A stretch of 64,000 nt of DNA from Kitagawia praeruptora. Taxonomy: Eukaryota; Streptophyta; Magnoliopsida; Apiales; Apiaceae. Position numbers and translations under genes: made by a program. Under the pieces are notes generated by a model. That model did not search any database. It saw only the letters and a program-made list of their open reading frames with translations, and had not been told where the DNA came from. Below are positions 13,201 to 22,592 of this stretch, piece by piece. The stretch's first letter is position 1, and the number at the start of each line of letters is the position of its first letter. The stretch is from assembly GCA_037693485.1 (NCBI GenBank), contig CM075354.1, positions 64,651,501-64,715,500 on the forward strand. The letters are read 5' to 3'.

Positions 13201-13710
13201 AGCATAGCCTATCTGCTGTGCAGGTGTACTGATTTGGTCATAGCTGGATTTTCTTGCGGTGAAGACTTGAAGAAGTGTAGCAAACACATAGCTCCATTCC
13301 TTCCTCAAATTCTTCCTATTCAGATGCCAAAGACTAATTTTGTCTACATATTTGATGAAATCAAAGAAGTCTTCCAAATCAGCAGTTGTAGCTGGTGGGT
13401 CATACACCTCTTGTTTGGTGCTCATCCCAAGTGCTTCATTCATGTCTTCTGTGGTGATAGTGATATTCTTGTCTTGAATCTTACAGTAAATGATGTACGA
13501 GGTTATTGCAGAGTCAAGAGCCACCACCTCCACTGTAGCAGACTTCCAGAACTGTTCTAGAATGTCTAGATACAGAGTAGGGTTAACAGATAGAGCATTT
13601 TTTATGTATGATTCAGACATCCACTTCACAAAGCACTTGAAGTTGGCGTTAGGTGCCTCAACATCACTAGTTAGAGCAATGAAATTGGTGTTGAACTTTA
13701 CTGTTGCCAT
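10215..13710 (-). pseudogene. Additional ORF downstream of copia pol, broken
   Basis: In the position where SIRE elements carry an env-like or extra ORF. Three fragments share one reading path on the minus strand. Part 1 (13710-11767, start ATG, 647 codons) has an N-terminal domain of about 240 residues containing FVKWMSESYIKNALS and QIGYALAYGKKIDVG, then a Ser/Thr/Pro/Gln-rich region with a KKEKKRK basic patch. Part 2 (to 10932) is helical with a coiled-coil stretch (TLEKEVVNLKASNAQLTDIV) and a Lys/Ser-rich end. Part 3 (10886-10215) has no recognised domain. A frameshift near 11815 joins parts 1 and 2, and an in-frame TAG at 10932 separates parts 2 and 3. The frame runs past 10270 into LTR sequence, so the natural C-terminus is lost. 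I see no signal peptide or convincing membrane segment, so an envelope function is not supported. N-terminal relatives are, from memory, common in plant copia annotations and have no known function. Confidence 0.65.
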
Positions 13711-13779
13711 TTGTGTAAGAGAGAGAGGAGAAATCGAAGGTTGAAGAAGAAATTTAGCTTTTTGCAGTTAGGGTTTCAG

Positions 13780-14290
13780 AGGTTTTGGGAGTTTGGATGC
13801 TTGAGAAATCGAATGAAATGAATCGAATAGATGTGAAATTGTAAAAGTATGAAGTACTCGAATTGTCGATTAGATGTATGTTATGTATCGACAAGTTAGG
13901 CATTCGAGAAGTAGAAAACAACTATTCGATAAGTCAAGAAAGGCTTATTCGATAACTCAAGCAGGTTGTAACTCACAGCTGGCAGTTATCTAACTTAGAA
14001 GTAAATCTAAATTAGGTAAAATATGTTTTTATGAGTATTTCTGAATTCTGAATAAAAATCCAAAATCGGTTAAAATTCAGCGAGAAATCAGCCTTTTCAA
14101 ATGATTCGAGAACTCAAATATAGTATTCGAGAACTCAGTCAATCGAGAACTAAAACACTATATTCGAGAAGTCAAGAAAACCTCTATTCGAGAACTCGAG
14201 AGTGCTCTAATGAGACTTGTTAGAGATGTCGAATAGTGAATCACTTGAGAAGTCTAACTTGTCGAATTATACTCATAGAAACTCAATTTT
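13780..14290 (-). repeat. TCGA-rich degenerate repeat spacer between pol and extra ORF
   Basis: Non-coding, with many irregularly spaced variants of ATTCGAGAA(G/C)T, TCGATAA(G/C)TC and GAGATGTCGAAT. The same motif family fills 8925-9340 and 32906-33320 in the LTRs, so spacer and LTR share a motif although they are otherwise unalike. 14291-14527 is plain AT-rich spacer. Confidence 0.6.
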
Positions 14291-14527
14291 CACTATCTTT
14301 TTAAAATTTACCAGCCATATTCATTCACGAATATTCTAGAAAATTAAACAGTGATTTTCTCAAAATTTCATAGAAATTTCAAGTTAACAAGAGAATATGA
14401 TTTTCCAAATATGCAACAGATTTGAAATATTTATAAATCATATTTCAGCCAACACTTACTCCAAAAATATTGAGAATTTAGATAAAGTAAGTGTTTACTG
14501 CTGCAACAATCTAGATGCTGTATTCAC

Positions 14528-16691
14528 CTAGCCAGAATCTGAAGAATTCAGCATTCCAATCTCACTAACCAACCTTGTGAAGGTGGCTTCATCTAATGGC
14601 TTAGTTAATATATCAGCTAGTTGTTTATCTGTAGAAACATAATGCAACTCAATGGTTCCATTAGTTGCATGTTCCCTTATGAAATGATATCTAATGTCAA
14701 TGTGCTTTGTCCTAGAATGATTGACAGGATTGGCAACTATAGAGATTGCACTTGTGTTGTTACACATGATTGGAATTCTTTCCAACACAAGTCCATAATC
14801 TCTAAGTTGATTTCTAATCCAAAGCACTTGAGCACAGCAACTTCCAGCAGCTATGTATTCAGCCTCAGCTGTAGAAGTTGACACAGATTGTTGTTTCTTG
14901 CTATACCAAGAGACTAACCTTTATCCAAGAAACTGGTAGCTACCTGAGGTGCTTTTCCTATCCACTATGTATCCAGCATAATCAGCATCAGAGTAACCAA
15001 CCATATTGAACCCTGTGTCCTTAGGATACCATAGTCCCAAGTTTGGAGTGCCCTTTAGATATCTAAAGATCCTTTTTATAGCAACCAAATGTGATTCTTT
15101 TGGATTTGATTGAAACCTTGCACACAAGCATGTAGCAAACATGATGTCTGGCCTACTTGCAGTGAGATAGAGTAGAGAACCAACCATGCCTCTGTAGACT
15201 GAGATATCTACTTTCTTGCCTTTAGCATCTTCATCCAATTTAGTGGCAGTGGCCATGGGTGTCTTTGCAGGTGAGCAATCTTCAAAGTCAAACTTCTTCA
15301 ATAAATCCTTGATGTACTTGGTCTGACTGATAAAGATACCATCCTTCCTTTGACTGACTTGCAACCCAAGAAAGAATGTCAACTCTCCCATCATACTCAT
15401 CTCATATCTGCTCTGCATGAGTTTAGAAAATTTCTCACACAGCTTCTCATTTGTAGAACCAAAAATGATATCATCCACATAGATCTGAACTAGGATAAGA
15501 TCATCGCCATGCTTCTTGTAAAATAGTGTCTTGTCCAATGTGCCTCTAGTGAATTGATTCTCAAGAAGAAATTGTGATAAAGTATCATACCATGCCCTTG
15601 GAGCCTGCTTAAGTCCATACAGTGCCTTAAGCAGTCTGTAAACAAATTCTGGGAAGTGTGGATACTCAAAGCCAGGTGGTTGTTGCACATAAACTTCTTC
15701 TTCCAACTCTCCATTCAGAAACGCACTTTTGACATCCATTTGATACACTTTAAAGTTTGAATGAGCAGCAAATGCCAGGAATATTCTAATGGCTTCCAAT
15801 CTAACAACAGGGGCAAATGTCTCATCATAATCAATGCCTTCCTGTTGAGAGTATCCTTTTGCAACCAACCTTGCTTTGTTCCTTATAATTACACCATCTT
15901 CATCCATCTTATTCTTCAGAACCCATTTTGTTCCAACAATGGTTCTATTCTTTGGTGCAGGCACAAGTTCCCAAACTTTGTTCTTTTCAAATTGATTCAG
16001 CTCCTCTTGCATGGCTATAATCCAATCTGGATCTAGCAGTGCATCATCAAGTTTCTTAGGCTCCACCTGAGATAGAAAACAACCATAGAGACACTCATTC
16101 TGAGTTGCTCTCCTAGTCCTTACTCCTGCATTAGGATCTCCAATGATTTGCTCTGCACTGTGTGATCTATCCCATTTCCTTGAGTGCTCAGCCTGATTTC
16201 TCATTCTTGAAGTTGCTTCATCATCCAAATCATCATCCTGATTTCCTCCCCCTGTGAGGTTGCCACTACTCACAGGTGTGTCTTGGATGCTAGTTTCTCC
16301 ACTGTTGATTGGAACAAATTCCTCTCTTGTATTATCATTCAATTGAGTCTGTTGAACCCGAGTTTCAACTTCAGTTTCAGTCTCTTCATCAGAATCATCT
16401 AGATTATCAAACTTCAATGGATCTTTATCTTCATCATTGGCCTCTTCTAGTCCAGGTAGTTTGTTGTCATCAAATGTCACATCTGTGCTTTCCATAATTT
16501 TCTTTTGACTGATGACATAAACTTTTTATGCAATTCTTTCCATAGAGTAGCCAAGAAAAATTCCTTCAAATGCTTTTGCATCAAATTTTCCAATATATTC
16601 AGAATTATCCTTCAATACAAAGCATTTGCTTCCAAAAGTATGAACATACTTTAGAGTGGGCTTCTTTCCAGTCATCAAGTTGTAAGGTGTC
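14528..16691 (-). pseudogene. copia pol, downstream part: integrase C-terminus, RT, RNase H
   Basis: Continues, on the far side of Tat-1, the integrase reading frame that stops at 29750. The first part (16691-16526) holds the integrase C-terminal region (KYVHTFGSKCFVL). After an in-frame TAA (16526-16528) the frame stays open from 16525 through an acidic linker to the RT: FAPVVRLEAIRIFLAFAAH, MDVKSAFLNGELEEEVYV, LKQAPRAWYD and the catalytic YVDDIIFG. It then enters RNase H (SDADYAGYIVDRKSTSG), is cut by a second TAA at 14921-14923, and finishes with STAEAEYIAAGSCCAQVLW to the stop at 14528. All key RT residues are present and only the two nonsense codons and the Tat-1 insertion break it. Lineage by motif is SIRE/Maximus. 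Confidence 0.85.
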
Positions 16692-17642
16692 TGTTGTGGG
16701 AGGATTTTAGCACAACAAATTATGAGGCCTCGTGCTGGAATAGCGCCAATAATCAAGGAATCGTACAACCACCCGGAAAGGCTCGTGGTTGAAGATCAAT
16801 AGCTAGCCGCCCAGGAAGGCACACGACTAGGGTTACCGAAGAACACGGGATGTGGTTCCTCGGAAGGATCGGACTGAATCTACGGGATGAGAGCTCAAGG
16901 ACCAAATGTTGGCCAGCCAAGAACCCTAATTTGACTGTGTCACACAAGAGTGCACGTGCTCTAGCTACTCAAGGAGTGTAAAGTGTCGAAGAATCCCGTA
17001 AACTGCCTACATACCACTATTTATAGTGGATCAAGCCCGAATGTAGTTCTTGAATGATATGATTGTTTGTTCATGATGAGTTATCCTCTCTCCAGTGGGA
17101 TAATGACTGTTATTTCTGATAATAATCGAGTGTGATGTATAAAATCAGGTTACCAAGCAGTTTAGGTAACATAGAATGATTATCTCTTGCATTTATCTTG
17201 ATTTTTGTATCATTTATCAAGTATATATGACATATATCCTCAAATAACTGAATGTCTATCTGTTTGAGAGTGTTTTTAGATGATATAGACGTATTCCTAA
17301 AAAATAGGAGGCGTGCCTTATCTGTATTGGCAGCCTAATCAGGCTTCCGGCGGAAGCTGGGGATACCGCCCGGTAGCCTGGCTCCGGTACCCCCTCCGGT
17401 AACCCCTATCACGGGAGCTACTCTGGAAGCTCTACTGGATAACTGGTAATAGCTATAGGTTATCCTCAAGGGGATGCCCTGAGACCCTTAGCCATGTGTT
17501 CCCGTGCTACAGCGTACATGGTAACCCCTAGGGCTACCGTAGGCCTCCGGAAACCTGACAGATTACTCATTCTCTTCATGGATCTGGACCCTAATCCTCT
17601 AGTGGGCCTAAATCTAACCCATGCAAGATTTTGGTCACAACA
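16692..17642 (-). repeat. Tat-1 3' LTR
   Basis: 951 bp, TGTTGTG...CACAACA. On the minus strand a TATA-like CTATAAATAG lies at 17017-17026 inside a short palindrome (CCACTATTTATAGTGG), so U3 is the high-coordinate part. The GC-rich block 17340-17560 is full of CCGGTA/GGTACC motifs. The short plus-strand ORF starting at 17494 is repeated in the other LTR and is not a gene. Confidence 0.92.
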
Positions 17643-17658
17643 ACTACCCCCCGGTTCC
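17643..17658 (-). promoter_or_regulatory. Tat-1 polypurine tract
   Basis: On the minus strand GGAACCGGGGGGTAGT directly precedes the 3' LTR start, TGTTGTG. This is the expected place and composition of the plus-strand DNA primer. The same motif sits next to the Tat-2 3' LTR. Confidence 0.8.
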
Positions 17659-18024
17659 CTGAAGTACGTAGTGCAAGGGGAACCAATTATTCACAGGGTA
17701 CCGCTTACTTAGAAAAATTCATACTTTGGCTATCAGGACTCCTTAGCAAAATTTCGTATCCTCACTCCCTTTCCAGCTCATTGTGACAGGATCGGAAATT
17801 TGAAATTGCAAATACCTGTATTATTGTTTTCATTCTTATAATCGTGTAACGAAAACTTAACTTGGAATTAATTCAAGTAAAAGCCCCATATTTTGGCTCG
17901 CTAATTACTTGATTACTCAATTTTATCTATTTGGAAATAGAACGGATAAATATTAGAGTAAAGGGGATTTAAGTCCAAATTCTACAACCTCTCTTGATAA
18001 GCTTGAACGGTCCATCTCCTGTGC

Positions 18025-18113
18025 CAACACGTTTCCCCCCATGTCTCGTTTTCTGTGCCATATTCAAGCACTCGGGACCGTGTTTTTTCTACTTTCCCTT
18101 TGATTTATATATC
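18025..18113 (+). promoter_or_regulatory. Putative promoter of the Tat-1 antisense gene
   Basis: A TATA-like TTATATATC at about 18106-18113 with an ACACGT core upstream at about 18026. It lies about 160 bp before the splice donor of a 5'-UTR intron. The Tat-2 copy has the same order, a G-box core then TATATAAAC. Assigned from position and comparison only. Confidence 0.45.
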
Positions 18114-18270
18114 TATACAATCAGTTTTTTCTTTTCTTTTATTACTCTTCTTTTCATCTTCACGCAGTACCTCTTCTCAAGCATACAAGGGTTTTTCGAG
18201 GGTTTCCGACGAAATATCTCCGGCGAAGGCCTAGATACTTTTGCTCTTCCGCCTTCTCATCCATACCCAG

Positions 18271-18831
18271 GTATATCTTTGAATCTTTTAACCAATTCTT
18301 GTACCTGGTTCCTTGATTACATGTATAATAATTGGGTACAAATTGATTTCAATCGTGGAGCATGCATGCTATTCTCCCTGATGTTACACACTTAATTGTA
18401 GATCTTGGTAGCGTTTATGTCCTGAAATTTATAGGGATGCATGTGTTTTGAGGCTGGGGCGGTCTGTCTCCCGGCTCCCCCTTTTGATTGTTTATTAACA
18501 CGTTTGTAGCATGTTTGATATCTGTTCTTAGTGAATCACATTGCCTTGGGCTTGTTCTATTAAATTATCATTTGTGAATTATGATTTTGGGGGTGTGGCT
18601 TATAGTGCTCTAGGAAGTTTACCACGATTTCTGCTTTGGCCGGGTAACCTCAATACCGCCACACTAATCTGCTATGCCGATAGCTCTTCCTTAAACTCTG
18701 ATTTCCTTTCGGATTGTGTATTCTGGGTACCTCTTGATCGGATTTAGATGGCCCCTGTCACACTTACCAATCTCTAAATTACTCAATTCCCATTCTTTCT
18801 TTGCTAACCTGCTTCCTCTTTGTGGTTGCAG
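18271..18831 (+). other. Predicted 5'-UTR intron of the Tat-1 antisense gene
   Basis: Donor CCCAG|GTATAT at 18270/18271. Pyrimidine-rich acceptor TTGTGGTTGCAG ends at 18831, immediately before the ATG at 18832. The intron is 561 bp. The Tat-2 copy has an intron at the same place whose acceptor also abuts the ATG. Confidence 0.6.
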
Positions 18832-20961
18832 ATGTCAACCTCAGCCTCTTCCGGGGGTTCACCTCAATTTCCCGGTAATCTGTCTCCCGTTTCTGGGCAA
18901 CCTTCTGATTCTTGGTCTACTCATTTAAATGAGGTGCTTGTCTCTCAACCTTTGTTGCAATCTAAGCCGTCCGTAAGCTCTAGGACTCGTTCTCGAGTGG
19001 AGGTAATCGATCCCTTTGAAGCTGATATTGTGAGTCGGTATCCCAATCCTCTCCTGGAAGTGGGTTCGTCGAGCCTCATCATCGGGGATGCCGAAAGGGT
19101 TGCTCTAAGCTCCAATACCGATGAAGAAGGAAAGTCAGTTGGTATGCTATTTAATGATGATGGCTTGGTGAACGAGGACGAGCAAACTGGAGTTAGGATG
19201 GTAATAGGGATCGAGCGGAAGCTCCATATCCCTGCAAGTTTTATACCTGCATGTGAAGACATGGATTCCACCATGAATGCAGATAGATTAGAGAGATTGT
19301 TAGAGCTATGTGATCCAGGATGCAGCTTGGTGATACCTAGCGCCGGTGAGAGGTGCCACAACTTCGACAATTTCGAGCCTGACCAAGCCATTCCGAATGC
19401 TGTGCTATCTGCATCATTCTTTAAACTAGGATTCTCCCTTCCTCTGCACCCGTTCTTTGTTGATATGCTGGAATTCTATGACATTGCCCCTATGCAGTTG
19501 ACACCCAACTCTTTTAGGGTTGCCGCTTGTATGTACATTCTGTATGATCAGACTTTCTCAGCCCCCCTTACCGCCAGAGAGTTGAATCACTTCTACCAGT
19601 TGAAAGATGTTGGTAGGAAAGTTGGCGTTTTTCTAAACTCAAGCGCGCACAAACCGAGAATGCTAATATGGAGACTGTGGGCGAGTCCACTCCCCAGGGT
19701 ATCCCTGGAAAGGGTGACGGCGGTGATGGGGTTCCCGGTTGGTGCCACCTCGTCCATCCTTTTGTATTGATATACTGTTTTCCTTTCCTCCGTTTATTTG
19801 TTTCATTCATGCCTATTTGTTTTCGTTTTTCTTTTTTTTTTTTTTTTTTTTTGCCCATAGGGATCTCCTTGATTTACCATGTTGTGATTATAACGCTATT
19901 GCTCTTCTGTTCTTTCAGGTATGTCGGGGTCATTGCCGTCTTTTATCAAACCATCCGACAAGTACGAGGATTTATTTCCTGATGATGAATTGACTCTACT
20001 TGAGACTCCTATCAGTGCTACTCCGATCTCTCGAGTCCCCGCTCCTTTGCCCATAAAAATTGAGCTCTCTGCTGCTGAAAAGCGCAGACTCTCACAGGCT
20101 TCAGGGGGTCTGAAATCTACTCCGGAAACCCGCTCCTCAAAAAGGGTTAAGGTTTCCCAGCCGGGGTCTCCTACGAATGAGGTAGAGCAGTTTTACCGAA
20201 TGTGTGGTGGACAGGTGCCCCTGGAAACTATCACAGGGTGGGCCAAGCAGAAGACTCCGGATGCAGCAAAGTCAATGTTGTTCTCAGCAGGTGAGAGTTT
20301 CTTTCATCAACTTCGGCTCTCCAATCAGCTAGCTCTAGCCACTCGTGGTGACATGAGGTTGAGAGATGAGGTTAAGCAATTGAAGGCTGATATGCAAGCC
20401 GCTGAGGACGAGAAGAAAAAACTATCTGATGCAGGTAAGAAATTGAAGGGTGAGCTGTCCGTGATGATCAAAGAGAAAGATAAATTGAGCAGGTTGGTGT
20501 CCACTCAAGAAGAGGAGAAAGAAGAGAGGGCGGCAGCCCATGCCCTAGAGGTTAAGGGGCTGGAAGTACAAGTTGATTCCCTGCAAGCTTCAATTAGGAA
20601 ACTCAAGGAGGCACTCCCGGAGAGGTACAAAATGGGTTTCGCTAAGGGTGTCGCGGATTATATGAAGTCTACTTGGAGGGTGATGCCAAACTTGGACTGG
20701 TCTCTCCTTGGTGAGGATGCTGTGGCGCAAGTCGAAGGCTTTCAGGCAGAAGCCGCAAAAGCTGGGGCTACCAAGGCTAAGGACGCGTCCATTCCTCAGG
20801 CGACTCAAAAGGATACTACTGAAAATACTCCCACTCCTGATTCTGAGGTTGAGGCTCCCATCAAGGTGGTTGAGCATGCTCCGGGTGACCTTGACAAGAA
20901 GGGCAACCCCGTCGAGGACTCCCCCAGCTCAGATGCTACCAAGGATGCTCCTTCTGCTTGA
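18832..20961 (+). CDS. Tat-1 antisense additional gene (gypsy-type transposon domain + coiled coil), probably damaged
   Basis: Lies on the strand opposite to gag-pol, between pol and the 3' LTR. The first coding exon starts at ATG 18832 (MSTSASSGG), straight after a splice acceptor. It has a Ser/Pro-rich N-terminus and then a domain with LLELCDPGCSLVIPSAGER and SFRVAACMYILYDQTFSAPL. That pattern resembles Pfam 'putative gypsy type transposon' (recalled as PF04195), common in plant repeats and of unknown function. The last exon runs 19919-20961 after acceptor TTCTTTCAG: SLPSFIKPSDKYEDLF, basic region, long coiled coil (RLRDEVKQLKADMQAAEDEK), conserved MPNLDWSLLGED, acidic Pro/Thr tail, stop at 20961. 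Compared with Tat-2, exon 1 loses about 110 residues after KDVGRKVGVF and its frame no longer leads into the last exon with the expected donor (near 19738). So the copy is likely internally deleted and frameshifted, unless another donor is used. The region 19768-19918 is intron with a T-run. Confidence 0.6.
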
Positions 20962-21792
20962 CTAGTCCTTTAAATTATCTTCATTACCTTGAACTTATAT
21001 TTTGTTGGTTTGTAGACTTGTGGTTTTAAGCAAAGGGGGTGGGCTCCTATAACGCTCCACAGATGTACTTTTGGATTTCTTAACTCTGCTCGCTTTATGG
21101 CCTCGGGCCTTAGTATTTTCGATTTGGTTTTTATCAACTTAATGCATGTTTATCTTATTATCTGGTTTTTATGCAGTAGGTATAATTGTCATATCATTTC
21201 TGGTTATACAACGAGAACCAATCTGGACTTAATAATCCTTAATCATCGAACCCCCATAGTACTCATTCTCTAGGGTACCAATATGCTAAGTAAGAGAGGT
21301 ACTACGGTAACTTAAAATAGTGCATAACTAGACGCCACCATCGAATTATATTCAGTAAAAATGACTCTCCTGACTAATCCTAAAACAAGTTTGTACAAGT
21401 TTTCAGAGGATATATGTCATATATATGTTGATTAAATAGATATTAAATCATGAATCAAGATAAGGACGATAGAATGGTATCGCAGTGTAGAAGAGTACAA
21501 GAGCAAATATGGCAACACATACCTGGATAGGTGGCCATAGCACTGATAGACTACTTGTACCTTTGTCTGCTTGGTTGTCACTGTGGGTGTGGGGGTACCG
21601 TCCGGTATCCCTATAGCATTTGGAAGCCCGAAGACAGGAACCTGACTCTGGGAGCCCCGTGGCCGGTAGCCCCTATCCGGTAGCCTGGGTACCGGAGGCT
21701 TAGCCTGGAAACCTTTGTTCCGGGAGTCCAGTCATTTAATAAATCATGTGTGGTGATGCCATGTAGGCCAATCCTGCAAAGATGTCTTGTAA
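20962..21792. other. Non-coding region after the antisense gene, with a block shared with Tat-2
   Basis: Probable 3'-UTR and spacer. A block at about 21037-21080 (GGGCTCCTATAACGC, then AGATGTACTTT) matches the Tat-2 block at 49041-49080 (GGGCTCCTCGTAACGC, AGATGTATCTTT), in each case 60-110 bp after the antisense stop. No canonical AATAAA was seen. 21590-21730 is rich in CCGGTA motifs like the LTR. Confidence 0.5.
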
Positions 21793-22218
21793 TGAAGGGA
21801 TCCAAGTGGGTCGACCAGGGTACCACACAAGCCCAAGTAATGAAGGGAACCATGTATGCCGAACAGGGTTCCATACATGCCCTGATAACCAAGTAAGCCA
21901 TGTGAACCACTCAAGGTTCCGTACATGTCTGGTATTGAAGGGATCCAGGTGTGCCGATCAGGGTACCACACCAGCCCAAGTAATGAGGGGAACCATGTAT
22001 GCCGAACAGGGTTCCATACATGCCCTGATAACCAAGTAAGCCATGTGAACCACTCAAGGTTCCGTACATGTCTGGTATTGAAGGGTTCTAAGTGTGCCAA
22101 TCAGGTTACCACACAAGCCCAAGTAATGAAGGGAACCATGTATGCCGAACAGGGTTCCATACATGCCCTGATAACCAAGTAAGCCATGTGAACCACTCAA
22201 GGTTCCGTACATGTCTGG
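21793..22218 (+). repeat. 143-bp minisatellite, three copies
   Basis: TGAAGGG starts at 21793, 21936 and 22079, exactly 143 bp apart, and the third copy ends near 22218. Each unit contains two related half-units (GGATCCAGGTGTGCC... and GGAACCATGTATGCC...) and an inverted pair CCATGTATG/CATACATG. The overlapping short ORFs on both strands here come from the array. Confidence 0.9.
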
Positions 22219-22279
22219 AAATGGCAAAAATTTGAAATTCTGATAATTTCAACCTGTTAAGCTGAGAGGTGTATCCACT

Positions 22280-22290
22280 ACTACCCCCCT
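22280..22290 (-). promoter_or_regulatory. PPT-like purine tract, internal copy 1
   Basis: Plus strand ACTACCCCCCT; on the element strand GGGGGGTAGT, the same core as the PPT at 17643. It lies about 300 bp downstream of the pol stop. Function inferred from identity to the PPT core only. Confidence 0.4.
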
Positions 22291-22460
22291 AGTTCTGGAT
22301 GGTAGCCTAGCTGCCATGTAGAACTATGCTTGTAGGTCTTACATATATTTCTGAAAATATTTATAAGTGGTAAATGTAAAAGAAAACAATCAACTTCTAC
22401 TTTTACTGAAAATCAAATAGTACGAATACATCAAATTTCATCCAGACGGGGTGTGCATCC

Positions 22461-22470
22461 ACTACCCCCC
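22461..22470 (-). promoter_or_regulatory. PPT-like purine tract, internal copy 2
   Basis: Plus strand ACTACCCCCC, identical to the core next to the 3' LTR, about 120 bp downstream of the pol stop. Tat-2 has two tracts in the matching places. Confidence 0.4.
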
Positions 22471-22592
22471 GGGCATCTATTGAAAATCATGAAATCCTAA
22501 GAACTGAAAGGGAAATGGTGCAACCACAACTAGTAGGTTGCCTTTATTCATCCTAAGCCTGAAAGAGGCCTACGTTTGCTCTGAAAAGAGTC

